64,000 nucleotides of DNA, taken from contig NZ_NXLU01000005.1 in assembly GCF_003364215.1 (NCBI RefSeq), forward strand, positions 33,384-97,383, in the 5' to 3' direction. Position 1 is the stretch's first letter, and every line of letters begins with the position of its first letter. The position numbers were made by a program, and so were the translations under genes. Source of the stretch: Helicobacter cholecystus (lineage in GTDB: Bacteria; Campylobacterota; Campylobacteria; Campylobacterales; Helicobacteraceae). Below are positions 53,503 to 63,601 of this stretch, one piece after another. Below the pieces are notes generated by a model. It did not search any database. It saw only the letters and a program-made list of their open reading frames with translations, and had not been told where the DNA came from.

Positions 53503-54331
53503 GGAGTTTTTACTCTCGCATACTCCAAAAGCCCAAAGTTTTCACCCTCATTTTCAAAGAGCGGTTTGGGAAATGGTGAGATGCGGAGGGAAAAGGTTTC
53601 GTCCTGCATTAATGCTCAGTGTTATAGGAAATTATCCTCACACCCCCCTTAAAGAATCTTTTTATCCTGCCTTGGCAATGGAGATTTTGCATACTTTCTC
53701 ACTCATTCATGATGATTTGCCAAGTATTGATAATGCCCCATTGCGTCGAGGTAATCCTACTCTTCATACACGTTATGGAGAAGTCACTGCGATTTTGAGT
53801 GGAGATTTTTTAAACTCTTACGCCTTTTATCTTCTGGCAATGAGTAATTTAGAGGATTGCCTCATTGCTAAACTTGTACATTCACTCTCAAAAGGAGCAT
53901 GCAAGATGATTGTAGGAGAGGCATTAGATTGTGAGTTTGAGGGGGAGAGTTTAGGGCTTGAGAGAGTTGAGCAAATTCATTGCTTAAAAACTGCCTATCT
54001 TATTGCCACTTCTTTACAAATGGGTGCAATTATTGCCAGAGTGGATAGAGTAGAGGAGAAAAAATTATGGGATTTTGGAATGAAGCTAGGGGTATTTTTT
54101 CAAATTCGTGATGATTTAATTGATGCGATTCAAAGTTCAAGTCAAGCAGGAAAACCCACTCAAAAGGATAAAGATAAAAATAGCTATGTGACCCTTTTAG
54201 GGTTGCAGGGGGCTAAGAGAGAGTTTCACTCTTATGCCCAAGAACTCCAATCAATGCTTAAAACTTTGCAAAATTTAAATTTAATTTCTACTCTTGAAAC
54301 TTTACTTCAACAATATTGGAAAGAGGTATAA
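53462..54331 (+). CDS. ispA: Polyprenyl (farnesyl/geranyl) diphosphate synthase
   Basis: 289 residues from ATG 53462, which lies inside the end of the PDZ gene. First Asp-rich motif FSLIHDDLPSIDNAPLRRGN (DDxxxxD with insertion) and the second IRDDLIDAIQ. KRFRPALMLSVI precedes. It forms farnesyl diphosphate for undecaprenol and quinones. A longer frame from 53417 exists without a good start. Confidence 0.93.
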   Translation: MHTFNLDTTLLDFEEFLLSHTPKAQSFHPHFQRAVWEMVRCGGKRFRPALMLSVIGNYPHTPLKESFYPALAMEILHTFSLIHDDLPSIDNAPLRRGNPTLHTRYGEVTAILSGDFLNSYAFYLLAMSNLEDCLIAKLVHSLSKGACKMIVGEALDCEFEGESLGLERVEQIHCLKTAYLIATSLQMGAIIARVDRVEEKKLWDFGMKLGVFFQIRDDLIDAIQSSSQAGKPTQKDKDKNSYVTLLGLQGAKREFHSYAQELQSMLKTLQNLNLISTLETLLQQYWKEV

Positions 54332-54398
54332 GAAGCAATTTGGATTTTTAATAAAATAGTGATAAAATCTTGGCATATTTTATTTTTAGGAGTTTTTA

Positions 54399-55703
54399 TT
54401 GGACCCATACCAGTCGGTTTTAATGGTGGTTTTGGCTTTATTGCTTGTTCTTCTTAATGGTTTTTTTGTTCTTTCTGAATTTGCTATTGTAAAAGTGCGA
54501 CGCTCAAAGCTTGAAGAGCTTGTAAAAAATGGAAGTAGTTCCGCAAAACTCGCGCTTAAGGTTACCTCTTCTCTTGATAGTTATTTGAGTGCTACCCAAT
54601 TAGGCATTACCCTTTCTTCACTTGCTTTAGGTTGGATTGGCGAACCTGCAATTGCCAAGATTTTGGAAGTTTTGTTTGTTTATATTCTCTCTAATACTAA
54701 TGAGGTTTTTATCCATACGCTAAGTTTTGCCATTGCCTTTAGTTCTATCACTTTGCTTCATGTGGTTTTAGGAGAATTGGTTCCCAAATCTATTGCCATT
54801 GCAAAGGCTGAACGTATTACATTATGGATAGTAAGACCTCTGCATTATTTTTGGGTTTTACTCTATCCTTTTATTCGCTTCTTTGAAATTCTCTCAAGCT
54901 CATTTCTTTCCTTGCTTAAGATTGAGCCTGCAAGAGAACATGAAAATGCTCATTCTGATGAGGAGTTAAAGATCATTGTGGGTGAGAGTTTAAAGGGAGG
55001 ATTTATTGATTCAATTGAGGGAGAAATTATTAAAAATGCAGTGGATTTTTCAGATACTGTAGCAAAAGAGATTATGACTCCTAGAAAAAATATGATCTGC
55101 CTTGATGCTGATGAGAGCTTTGAAGAGAATTTAAAGGTCATTATGCAAACCAATCACACACGTTATCCTTATTTCAAGGAAAGTAAAGATAATATTTTAG
55201 GAGTGATTCATATTCGTGATTTGCTTAAAGAGATGAGTAGAGAAAATCGTGATTTAAATTCCATTGTACATGAACTCATTATTGTGCCTGAGAATGCTTC
55301 AATCTCTAATATTCTTAAAAAGATGAATAAAGAGCAGATTCACACAGCTCTTGTTGTGGATGAGTATGGTGGAACTTCTGGACTATTGACAATGGAAGAT
55401 ATAGTCGAAGAGATCGTTGGAGATATCTCTGATGAGTATGATTTAGTCGATGAGGAAATCTCTCAAATTAATGAGCAGACCTATAAAATGAGTGGGATGC
55501 TTGATATGGAGAAAGCCGAAGAAACACTTAATATAAAATTTAGCAATGAACATGAGCAAGTTAGCCTTGGAGGATATGTTTTTACGCTTTTTGGGCGTTT
55601 ACCTGTTGTGGGGGATATTTTGGAAGATGAAAATTGTATGTTTGAAGTTTTAGAAATGGATGGCGCACGGATTAAAGAATTGAAAGTGACAAAAAGGGTT
55701 TAA
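54399..55703 (+). CDS. CNNM/CorC-family (hemolysin-like) ion transport protein
   Basis: 434 residues. An N-terminal DUF21 membrane domain (SEFAIVKVRRSKLEELVKNG, ATQLGITLSSLALGWIGEPA) is followed by a CBS pair (about 200-330: RDLLKEMSRE, LVVDEYGGTSGLLTMEDIVE) and a CorC/HlyC C-terminal domain. Such proteins are linked to magnesium or cobalt export. TTG start with AGGAG eight bases upstream. Convergent with the cytochrome c gene, overlapping by four bases. Confidence 0.93.
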   Translation: MDPYQSVLMVVLALLLVLLNGFFVLSEFAIVKVRRSKLEELVKNGSSSAKLALKVTSSLDSYLSATQLGITLSSLALGWIGEPAIAKILEVLFVYILSNTNEVFIHTLSFAIAFSSITLLHVVLGELVPKSIAIAKAERITLWIVRPLHYFWVLLYPFIRFFEILSSSFLSLLKIEPAREHENAHSDEELKIIVGESLKGGFIDSIEGEIIKNAVDFSDTVAKEIMTPRKNMICLDADESFEENLKVIMQTNHTRYPYFKESKDNILGVIHIRDLLKEMSRENRDLNSIVHELIIVPENASISNILKKMNKEQIHTALVVDEYGGTSGLLTMEDIVEEIVGDISDEYDLVDEEISQINEQTYKMSGMLDMEKAEETLNIKFSNEHEQVSLGGYVFTLFGRLPVVGDILEDENCMFEVLEMDGARIKELKVTKRV

Positions 55704-56053
55704 AATGGAGGTTGATTTTTAAGATAGCGAAAGATAGCATTCAGCTCTTTGTCTGTAAGGTGATAAAAAGGCATAACATCTTTATTTTTTGTTTTAGAGT
55801 TTTTGAATTTTGCTAAAAATGCTTCAAGACTTAAGTCTTTGATATTTGGAGCTTGAAGTATTTTTTTCTGTCCCTTATGGCGGTAGGTAGCTATTTGTGA
55901 TCCCTCTCCTTTATAACCATGGCATTTTTGACAGCTAATCCCTCTTGGATTTTCATATAAACGTTTTCCATATTCTAAATCATCGATAAATTCAGCTTTT
56001 TCCTGTGTGTAAGCCAAGCTAAAAAATAAAGAAATAAAGAGTGATTTTTTCAT
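55700..56053 (-). CDS. Periplasmic c-type cytochrome
   Basis: About 117 residues. Signal peptide MKKSLFISLFFSLAYT, one heme motif GISCQKCHGYKG (CxxCH) and a distal Met in VMPFYHLTDKELN. A small class I cytochrome. GGAGG lies six bases before the ATG 56053. It is the last gene of the leftward glcD operon, 33 bases from glcD, so it may accept electrons from that dehydrogenase (inference from position). Confidence 0.88.
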   Translation of the reverse strand: MKKSLFISLFFSLAYTQEKAEFIDDLEYGKRLYENPRGISCQKCHGYKGEGSQIATYRHKGQKKILQAPNIKDLSLEAFLAKFKNSKTKNKDVMPFYHLTDKELNAIFRYLKNQPPF

Positions 56054-56085
56054 AGTTTCCTCCATCAAAGAGCAAGATCAAAATC

Positions 56086-57459
56086 TTATTCTAACCCCAT
56101 TTTATAAGGATTAAGAATATGATAAGGGTCAAAGGCTTTTTTAATCTCTTTGAAAAGTTGTAAATGAGCTTGAGAAAATGCTAGAGGCATATAAGAGGCT
56201 TTTGTGATTCCTATTCCATGCTCTCCACTTAATGTTCCTCCCAAAGATAGGGCAAAAGAGAAGAGCTCATCAATGGCTTTTTTTCCAATGGGGAGCAAAT
56301 CAAGAGAGGGGAGGAAAACATTTGTATGGATATTGCCATCGCCAATATGACCAAAACAAGGAATCTTAAGATTGTATTTCTCTCCAATTTTTTGAGTTTG
56401 TGTCAGAAATTCGGGCACACAAGAGCGAGGGAGGGTAATATCTTCATTGAGTTTTTTAACTCCATAGATGCTATTGGCTTGAGAGGCATTTTTTCTGCCA
56501 AACCAAATCTCCTCCTCTTCTTGAGGAGTTTGGGCAACTTTGAATAAAAGGGGAGAAAATTTTTTTGCAATATCTATAATGGCTTGGAGTTCATGCTCTA
56601 GGCTTGGAGCAAAGTTTCCATCAAGTTTAATGATTAAAATAGCTTCAGAGTGTGGAGGGTAAATAGGTTTTAGGGCATTGAGTGCTTGAGTGCTGAGTTT
56701 GTCTAAAAACTCCATTGCACAAGGAGTAATCCCTTCAGAGAGGATTGTATAAGAGCATTGTGCAAGTTTAGAAATATCATCAAAACAAATCAAAAGTGAG
56801 CGCTGGAACTTAGGTTTTGCTTTGAGTTTGAGTGTGAGCTCTGTAAAGATTCCTAGTGTGCCTTCACTTCCACACAATAAACCTAAAAGATTGTATCCCG
56901 CAACATCTTTATAAGTCTTGTGCCCTAGAGTGATTTTCTCTCCATTGCCTAGCACAACTTCAGCACTGAGTAAATAATCCTTGCTTACCCCATATTTTAC
57001 TGCACACATTCCTCCAGCATTTTCAGCCATATTCCCTCCAATTGTGCTAAAAGATGCACTTGCAGGGTCTGGAGGGAAAAAAAGGCCGTAAGGATTGAGG
57101 GCAAGGTTGAGCTCTGCATTAATCACACAGGGCTGAACTTTTGCACAGAGATTAAGAGAATCAATTTCTATGATTTTTCTAAAATGTTTTTGCATTGCCA
57201 AGATAATTCCCTTACCCAAACTCCCTCCACTCATTCCACTCCCTGCACCTCTTGGGATAATGGGAAGCTTATGAATACAAGCATATTTCATAATCTCTTG
57301 AATATCTTGAGTGTGACGAGGAAAGAGAACGCAGGAGGGGAGATACTCCAAGCGAGTGCTATCATAGCTATAAACACTTAAGACCGCAGGATCATTGCAA
57401 ACATTTTCCTCTCCGAGAAGATGCTTAAAAAACTTTAAATCAGAGCAGGAGAGAATCAT
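56086..57459 (-). CDS. glcD: FAD-linked glycolate/lactate oxidase subunit GlcD
   Basis: 457 residues. FAD-binding PCMH domain (LPIIPRGAGSGMSGGSLG, GNMAENAGGMCAVKYGVSKD, GSEGTLGIFTELTLK) and the C-terminal cap with GHIGDGNIHTNVFLP and LSGEHGIGITKASYM. It oxidises glycolate or D-lactate and passes electrons to the respiratory chain. It overlaps pgbA by four bases. Confidence 0.94.
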   Translation of the reverse strand: MILSCSDLKFFKHLLGEENVCNDPAVLSVYSYDSTRLEYLPSCVLFPRHTQDIQEIMKYACIHKLPIIPRGAGSGMSGGSLGKGIILAMQKHFRKIIEIDSLNLCAKVQPCVINAELNLALNPYGLFFPPDPASASFSTIGGNMAENAGGMCAVKYGVSKDYLLSAEVVLGNGEKITLGHKTYKDVAGYNLLGLLCGSEGTLGIFTELTLKLKAKPKFQRSLLICFDDISKLAQCSYTILSEGITPCAMEFLDKLSTQALNALKPIYPPHSEAILIIKLDGNFAPSLEHELQAIIDIAKKFSPLLFKVAQTPQEEEEIWFGRKNASQANSIYGVKKLNEDITLPRSCVPEFLTQTQKIGEKYNLKIPCFGHIGDGNIHTNVFLPSLDLLPIGKKAIDELFSFALSLGGTLSGEHGIGITKASYMPLAFSQAHLQLFKEIKKAFDPYHILNPYKMGLE

Positions 57460-58166
57460 TTTAAAAGAAGTTTGTCATATTCTTTAAAGTAGTTTTTTTT
57501 AGGACGTAAGAAATCCCAAAAACTCTTAGCTTCTATCCTTGCAAAAAGAGGGTACATCATTTCTTTGGGTTCTGGATTTTCCATTGCCTTACGCTCTAAA
57601 ACTTCAAAACTTTGACAATCCAAGAGATTTACTCCATTACTTGCATAAATAGCAAGTAAGCCTACACTATAGATCTTACATAGCTCTTTAAAACCCTTTT
57701 TACTTGGATCAATAATCCCCTTTCCTCCCACATCAGCAATAAGTAAATCCGAGCTTACAAAGTGAATATTGGGATAGAGAGTTTTAATAGAATCATAGAG
57801 TTTTTGATTGGGTGCGATAATAAATCCGCGAGAATAAAAGCTTCTTAGAATAACTTCATCCCCCTCTCTGGGCTTAATGACAGGTGTAGGAAGGTATTTT
57901 TGATCTAAGAGTGTAAATTTTTCATACTTTGCTAAAATCTTATCGCTTTGCACATCTGTAATTGTGGCAGAGTTGCTAATGATTCCTGAGCTAATGTTAT
58001 GGATAACAATCCCTGTTTCTCCGATTAAAACCTCTTTATCACTTGGGCTAAGGACTAGAGTCTTGCTTTTTTCATTAACACTTTGAATTTTTAGCTTAAG
58101 TTCCTCAACTTCAAAAGCAAATCCAAGGGCACTTAAGCATAAGCAAAGAGTAAAAATCCATTTCAT
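57456..58166 (-). CDS. PgbA/PgbB-like plasminogen-binding-protein N-terminal domain protein
   Basis: 236 residues with a signal peptide MKWIFTLCLCLSALGFAF. Resembles the N-terminal domain of H. pylori PgbA/PgbB: FSVEDKVIGETG-like VLIGETGIVIHNISSGI, then YLPTPVIKPREGDEVILRSF and YSRGFIIAPNQKLYDSI. The long repetitive C-terminus of H. pylori PgbA is absent, so surface plasminogen binding should not be assumed. Four-base overlaps on both sides place it in the Csd3 / nudix / pgbA / glcD / cytochrome operon. Confidence 0.8.
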   Translation of the reverse strand: MKWIFTLCLCLSALGFAFEVEELKLKIQSVNEKSKTLVLSPSDKEVLIGETGIVIHNISSGIISNSATITDVQSDKILAKYEKFTLLDQKYLPTPVIKPREGDEVILRSFYSRGFIIAPNQKLYDSIKTLYPNIHFVSSDLLIADVGGKGIIDPSKKGFKELCKIYSVGLLAIYASNGVNLLDCQSFEVLERKAMENPEPKEMMYPLFARIEAKSFWDFLRPKKNYFKEYDKLLLK

Positions 58167-58741
58167 CTATTCTTCTCCATTCTTTCGATATAAAACCACT
58201 GGAGCATATAAGCTAAAGAAGTGGTTTTGGGGATATTGGGATTTTTTAGAAAATCTAAAATTTCAGAGGTTTTAAGAAAAAAGGGTTCAAAATTTTCATC
58301 CCCCTCTCCTCCACCTTGAGTAATTTTTTCTTCTTCGTGTATAGTAGCAAAAAATAGAGTTTGTTTAGCAGGGGTTAGACCGACATTGCCAAAGAAGCTA
58401 TGGATTTGCACCAGTCTCTCTAAGGGAATACCGTATCCACATTCTTCTAAAATTTCCTCCTGAGCAATTTGTTCTAGGCTTTTACCTTTCTTATCCACAA
58501 GTCCTGCACAAAGCTCATAACTCTGTGCCTTTTTCTCTCTAAGAAATGCACAAGGACGGTAATGCTTGAGAAGTAATAAACTCTCTTGCTTGGGTAAAAA
58601 AAGTAAAATTCCCACACTATCAAAAGCTTGGTAAAAATCCCAATAATACTCATCATCACCAAGTTGATAATACAAACGTTGAGGCTTGATAAAAGAAGAG
58701 GAAGAAATAGGGGAGGTGTAGAGGAATTTAATCTCTCTCAT
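58163..58741 (-). CDS. Nudix hydrolase
   Basis: 192 residues. The Nudix box reads AGLVDKKGKSLEQIAQEE followed by ILEECGY, matching Gx5Ex7REUxEExGU with usual variation. LLLKHYRPCAFLREK before it and FFGNVGLTPAKQTLFFA after are like ADP-ribose or UDP-sugar diphosphatases. It shares a base with the end of the peptidase gene. Substrate not decided. Confidence 0.88.
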   Translation of the reverse strand: MREIKFLYTSPISSSSFIKPQRLYYQLGDDEYYWDFYQAFDSVGILLFLPKQESLLLLKHYRPCAFLREKKAQSYELCAGLVDKKGKSLEQIAQEEILEECGYGIPLERLVQIHSFFGNVGLTPAKQTLFFATIHEEEKITQGGGEGDENFEPFFLKTSEILDFLKNPNIPKTTSLAYMLQWFYIERMEKNR

Positions 58742-59943
58742 TACTCATCCTTATTTTGAGGTGAAAAGTCTTGCAGAGGTTGATTTTCATCAAGCTTACC
58801 TTCAGTTGTGGCTGAGGTGTGATTGAGAGTGAGTTTATTGAGTTCTTCTTCAAGAAGGGATTTTTGTTGTTGTGCATAGAGGAGATAGTCACTCTTAGCT
58901 TTACCTTTAAGCTCACTTCGAGTAGTTTTAATACTTCCAAGAGGATTGAGTGGGCGATTGTTTTTATAAAGTCCAAAATGTAAATGAGGCCCAGAACTAA
59001 TCCCAGTATTACCACTTTTACCAATCACTTGTCCTTGTTTTACATATCCCCCAGCTTTTACTTTTTTATCGATGTTGCTTAGATGTGCATAAAGCGTTCT
59101 TAATCCCCCCTCATGAATAATCTCAATTGCTTTTCCATACCCTCCCTTATTTCCTGCACTCAGCACTTTTCCACTTCCTGCTGATCGCACAATTGTTCCT
59201 ACTTTTGCACGCAGATCAATTCCAAAATGAGGGCGAATGACCTTATCAAGAACAGGGTGTTTTCTAGCTTTGGAAAACCTTGAAGTAATATATACCTGTG
59301 TAAGGGGCATTTGAAGTAAAAATCCTGCAACTTCTTTTCCCAATAAATTATAATAGCGATCTTTATAGGCAATCAGATAGTGAGGATTTTTATTAGTCTG
59401 CATAATTGCTGATTGGATATTGGGAAGTCCAAAAACCTCTCCAAAACGATATTTTCGCTTATAAATCAGGGCAAGTTTATCACCCTTAATCACTTCTTTC
59501 TTAAAATTAATTGAATTTTTATAAGTATTTAAAAACTCATTGGCAAGCCCTAAATCTTTAGAGTGTTCAAAGATATCTTGATGAGGAGAGTTAAGCACTT
59601 CTAAAGCAAGTGTATTGGATTTTTGAAAATACCTAATAGGAGTGAAGATAAGCTTATAATTGACACCTTGTTTATAAATATGAATTTGAATATCCTCATC
59701 AATTGGAATGAGAGCTTGTAAAAGTTGTCCATTCTTATTTCTTAAGACTTGATATTGTACCCCTGCATAAATCTCAGCAGTCAGTTCCTTATCTTGTGTA
59801 GAGAGATTGTAATAGAGCTTTAAGGGAATATGATGGTCTTCAAGAAAATTTAAAAAGGTATATCCTTTTCTCCAAATCTTATTTTCTCCAACTGCTCCCA
59901 AACAAGCTAAAGTCATTAAAAAAAATAATGCAAGTTTCTTCAT
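58741..59943 (-). CDS. M23 metallopeptidase, Csd3/HdpA-like peptidoglycan hydrolase
   Basis: About 400 residues. Signal peptide KKLALFFLMTLACLGAVG; an N-terminal regulatory region; and a LytM domain with HFGIDLRAKVGTIVRSAGSG, AIEIIHEGGLRTLYAHLSNI and SSGPHLHFGLYKN carrying the zinc ligands His, Asp and HxH. In H. pylori the homologue is a DD-carboxypeptidase/endopeptidase needed for helical cell shape. First gene of the operon. ATG 59943 preferred over the TTG at 59952. Confidence 0.92.
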   Translation of the reverse strand: MKKLALFFLMTLACLGAVGENKIWRKGYTFLNFLEDHHIPLKLYYNLSTQDKELTAEIYAGVQYQVLRNKNGQLLQALIPIDEDIQIHIYKQGVNYKLIFTPIRYFQKSNTLALEVLNSPHQDIFEHSKDLGLANEFLNTYKNSINFKKEVIKGDKLALIYKRKYRFGEVFGLPNIQSAIMQTNKNPHYLIAYKDRYYNLLGKEVAGFLLQMPLTQVYITSRFSKARKHPVLDKVIRPHFGIDLRAKVGTIVRSAGSGKVLSAGNKGGYGKAIEIIHEGGLRTLYAHLSNIDKKVKAGGYVKQGQVIGKSGNTGISSGPHLHFGLYKNNRPLNPLGSIKTTRSELKGKAKSDYLLYAQQQKSLLEEELNKLTLNHTSATTEGKLDENQPLQDFSPQNKDE

Positions 59944-60068
59944 TTTGCCCAAGCTTTTTATAAAATAGTGTTATTGCTATTTTACTCAAGAATATTTTTA
60001 CTTCCAAAATATGTAATGTTGAAATTAATCTATAATCATAGATTTATTTCTTAGTTTTTGGAGTTCTT

Positions 60069-62873
60069 ATGAGTGAATATATCACTATTACAGGTGCAAA
60101 GGAAAATAATCTTAAAAATATCAATCTCTCTCTTCCTAAAAATAAGTTGATCGTTTTTACAGGTTTAAGTGGAAGTGGAAAAAGCACACTTGCCTTTGAC
60201 ACTCTTTATGCTGAGGGTCAAAGACGCTATATTGAATCTCTCTCAAGCTATGCTAGGCAGTTTTTAGATAAAGTGGGAAAACCTAATGTTGATAAGATTG
60301 AAGGGCTTACCCCTGCAATTGCTATTGATCAAAAAACCACATCTAAAAATCCACGCTCTACCGTTGGAACAATTACTGAAATTTATGACTATCTTAGACT
60401 TTTATATGCAAGAGTGGGCAAGCAACATTGCCATTTATGCGGTAACCCTATTTCACATATGACACAAGGTGATATTATCAACCAAGTTCTCTCACTTCCT
60501 AAAGAAAGTAAGCTTATTCTTCTCTCCCCCATCATTAAAGAAAAAAAAGGAAGCTTTACTGAGAAGATTGAATCTTTACGACAAAAGGGTTATGTGAGAG
60601 CGTATATTGATGGAGTGATGGTGCGATTAGACGAAGAGATTACATTAAGCAAAACCAAAAAACATACCATTAAAGCCATTATTGACAGGGTGGTGCTTAA
60701 TGATGATAATCACACACGTATTGCACAGGGAGTAGAAAAAGCCCTTAGAGAATCTTATGGAGAAGTAGAAATTGAGGTTTTAAATGATGAGGGATCAAAG
60801 TTCTTGCATTTCTCAGAGCATTTTGCTTGTTTTGATTGTAAAGTGAGTTTTGAACCATTAGAGCCCCTAAGTTTTTCTTTTAACTCTCCTAAAGGGGCAT
60901 GCGAGGATTGTGGGGGATTGGGAATGAAATACAGTATTGATATTAAAAAGATTCTCAATGCCTCTATTCCTCTTAATGAGGGGGCAATTAAATTTATTTT
61001 TGGTTTTAATCGAGGGTATTACAATATGCTCTTTGAGGGCTTTTGCAAGGCAAATAAAATCGATGTGAGCAAGAGTTTTGAAGAACTTTCTTCCCAAGAG
61101 CAAAAGGCATTACTTTATGGTAATAGTGTAGAAGTGGAACTTACTTGGAGGGGGAGTAAATTGGTGCGTCCTTGGCAGGGGATTATGCAGATTGCCTACG
61201 ATCTTTTTAAAGATGAAAAAGACTTGGCAGATTTTATGAGTGAAAAGGTCTGCCCTAGTTGCAAAGGCCATAGATTAAAACCCCAATCTCTTGCAGTCAA
61301 GGTTGCGGGAAAAGGGATTGCAGATGTATTAGATATGCCTTTGCAAGAGTGTTATGAGTTTTTTATCAATGAGGAAAATTTCTCTTATCTTACAGATCAA
61401 GAGCAACTCATTGCTTCATCTATCTTTAAAGAAATTCGTGAGAGACTATTTTTCCTTTATGATGTAGGATTAGGCTATCTTACTCTTGGAAGAGATGCAA
61501 GAACCATTAGTGGAGGGGAAAGCCAAAGGATTAGAATCGCTTCTCAGATTGGAAGTGGACTTACGGGGGTAATGTATGTTCTTGATGAGCCAAGTATTGG
61601 GCTACATGAAAGAGATACACTCAAACTTATCCGCACCCTTAGAAGCTTACAAGAAAAAGGCAATACAGTTATTGTTGTAGAGCATGATAAAGAGACAATT
61701 ATGCAGGCAGACTATATTGTAGATATTGGTCCTAGGGCAGGAGTGAATGGTGGAGAAGTGATTTTTGCAGGAAATGTAGAAGAACTTCTTAAACAAAATA
61801 CCCTCACTGCTCAGTATATCAACGGCAATAAGCAAATCTCTTATCCACACAATCGCCCTCAAGAAAAATTTATCCAAATTCAAAATGTCAATATCAATAA
61901 CATTAAAAACCTTAGTGTCAAAATTCCGCTCTCAAACTTTGTGTGTATCACTGGAGTGAGTGGAAGTGGAAAAAGCTCACTCATTCTTCAAACCCTTTTA
62001 CCTGTTGCCCAAGAGCTTCTTAATCATAGTAAGAAGATTCAAAAATGCGATGGTGTAAGCATTTTGGGACTTGAGCAACTTGATAAAGTTATTTATTTAG
62101 ACCAAAGCCCTATTGGAAGAACTCCGCGCAGTAATCCTGCAACCTATACAGGAGTGATGGATGATATTCGAGCGCTTTTTTCAGAAGTTAAAGAAGCAAA
62201 AATTCGCGGATACAATATGGGACGCTTTAGCTTTAATGTTAAGGGTGGAAGATGTGAGAAATGCCAAGGTGAGGGAGAAATTAAAATTGAAATGCATTTT
62301 TTGCCTGATGTAATGGTCAAATGCGATAGTTGTAATGGAAGTCGTTATAATGCCCAAACTCTTGAAATCCTCTATAAAGACAAATCAATTGCAGATGTGC
62401 TGAATATGAGTGTGGATGAAGCATTGTTATTTTTCTCTAAGCTTCCAAAAATTGCCCAAAAACTTCAAACTCTTCAAGATGTAGGACTGGGCTATATCAC
62501 CTTAGGACAAAATGCAACAACCCTAAGTGGAGGAGAAGCCCAAAGGATTAAACTTGCCAAAGAGCTTTCACGCAAAGATACAGGAAAAACTCTCTATATT
62601 CTTGATGAGCCTACAACAGGACTGCATTTTGCAGATGTGGATCGACTGACAAAAGTTTTACATCATCTTGTAGGATTGGGTAATTCTGCAATTGTCATTG
62701 AGCACAATCTGGATATGATTAAAAATGCAGACTATATTATTGATATTGGTCCTGAGGGGGGTGATAAAGGAGGAAAAATTGTGGATATGGGAAGTGTCAA
62801 ACATATTGCCAAGAATGCTAAAAAAAGTGGAAGCTATACAGGAGCATTCCTTGCAAAAGAGCTAGGATGTTAA
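60069..62873 (+). CDS. uvrA: Excinuclease ABC subunit A
   Basis: Damage-scanning dimeric ATPase of nucleotide excision repair. 934 residues, two ABC modules. Walker A FTGLSGSGKSTLAFDTLYAE and ITGVSGSGKSSLI, signatures ISGGESQRIRIA and LSGGEAQRIKLA, zinc modules CHLCGNP, CPSCKGH and CEKCQGEG...CDSCNGS. Complete. Its stop overlaps the start of the Sel1-repeat gene by seven bases. Confidence 0.98.
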   Translation: MSEYITITGAKENNLKNINLSLPKNKLIVFTGLSGSGKSTLAFDTLYAEGQRRYIESLSSYARQFLDKVGKPNVDKIEGLTPAIAIDQKTTSKNPRSTVGTITEIYDYLRLLYARVGKQHCHLCGNPISHMTQGDIINQVLSLPKESKLILLSPIIKEKKGSFTEKIESLRQKGYVRAYIDGVMVRLDEEITLSKTKKHTIKAIIDRVVLNDDNHTRIAQGVEKALRESYGEVEIEVLNDEGSKFLHFSEHFACFDCKVSFEPLEPLSFSFNSPKGACEDCGGLGMKYSIDIKKILNASIPLNEGAIKFIFGFNRGYYNMLFEGFCKANKIDVSKSFEELSSQEQKALLYGNSVEVELTWRGSKLVRPWQGIMQIAYDLFKDEKDLADFMSEKVCPSCKGHRLKPQSLAVKVAGKGIADVLDMPLQECYEFFINEENFSYLTDQEQLIASSIFKEIRERLFFLYDVGLGYLTLGRDARTISGGESQRIRIASQIGSGLTGVMYVLDEPSIGLHERDTLKLIRTLRSLQEKGNTVIVVEHDKETIMQADYIVDIGPRAGVNGGEVIFAGNVEELLKQNTLTAQYINGNKQISYPHNRPQEKFIQIQNVNINNIKNLSVKIPLSNFVCITGVSGSGKSSLILQTLLPVAQELLNHSKKIQKCDGVSILGLEQLDKVIYLDQSPIGRTPRSNPATYTGVMDDIRALFSEVKEAKIRGYNMGRFSFNVKGGRCEKCQGEGEIKIEMHFLPDVMVKCDSCNGSRYNAQTLEILYKDKSIADVLNMSVDEALLFFSKLPKIAQKLQTLQDVGLGYITLGQNATTLSGGEAQRIKLAKELSRKDTGKTLYILDEPTTGLHFADVDRLTKVLHHLVGLGNSAIVIEHNLDMIKNADYIIDIGPEGGDKGGKIVDMGSVKHIAKNAKKSGSYTGAFLAKELGC

Positions 62874-63433
62874 AATTTTTTATAGCTTTTAGCTTTTTGT
62901 GTGCCTTACTTATGGGGGAGCAGAGCACAAACCCCTATATTCAAGCAAGCAAAAAGAAAAAAGATCCCCATATCACCTCCACACATAATAAACCTGTCCC
63001 ACGTTACCAGCTTCTCCCACCCATTACGGCTAAAAAACCCAAACCTAAGCCCAAACCCAAACCCAAAATCATCATTGATGAAAATGGCAAAGAAGTAGTT
63101 GTGCAACAAGAAGAACCAAAACTCACCCCCCAAGAGCTAGAAATCAAAGAGGCAAAAATCAAATGCATTGATGATGATGGGGTGTGGTGCTGGAAGCTAG
63201 GCATCTACTATCTTGAGGGTAAAATTGTAGAGCAAGATTATGATGAGGCACTCAAAGCTTTTGAAGCAGGGTGTGTGAAAAAAAGTGGAGGGGCTTGTTA
63301 TAACGCTGGATATCTTTATGAATTTGGAAGAGGGGATATTCCCTATGACTATAAAAAAGCGCAAGATTTTTTTCTCAAATCCTGTAACTATGGCTATGAT
63401 AGAGGATGCAGTGCTTGGAGGGATATGAAGTAA
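62867..63433 (+). CDS. Exported Sel1-repeat protein with Lys-Pro repeat
   Basis: 188 residues. Signal peptide MLKFFIAFSFLCALLMG, a Lys/Pro run (AKKPKPKPKPKPK, about 55-67) and two Sel1-like repeats (YYLEGKIVEQDYDEALKAFE; AGYLYEFGRGDIPYDYKKAQ), each with the paired cysteines of Helicobacter cysteine-rich (Hcp) proteins (CIDDDGVWC, CVKKSGGAC, CNYGYDRGC). Hcp proteins are exported and some bind beta-lactams. The KP stretch could span peptidoglycan. Coupled to uvrA by overlap. Confidence 0.82.
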   Translation: MLKFFIAFSFLCALLMGEQSTNPYIQASKKKKDPHITSTHNKPVPRYQLLPPITAKKPKPKPKPKPKIIIDENGKEVVVQQEEPKLTPQELEIKEAKIKCIDDDGVWCWKLGIYYLEGKIVEQDYDEALKAFEAGCVKKSGGACYNAGYLYEFGRGDIPYDYKKAQDFFLKSCNYGYDRGCSAWRDMK

Positions 63434-63601
63434 TAGATATTTTTACCTCTTGCTCTCATTTTTCTTAAAATTCTTATTTTTAAAAACTTATATTTTTCGG
63501 GTATGTTGTAGTATTTACACAAATTCTCTTAAAATCACATAAATAATGTCGCTGGTTTTTTAAAGCCTTGTTTTGAATCAGTAGAAAATCGACTGGTTTA
63601 T

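Noticed and set aside
63056..63070. Short CCCAAA-type repeats in the last complete gene, considered as a phase-variable repeat
   Set aside because: They are 6-base units encoding Lys-Pro, so a change in number would not shift the frame; treated as a protein feature.
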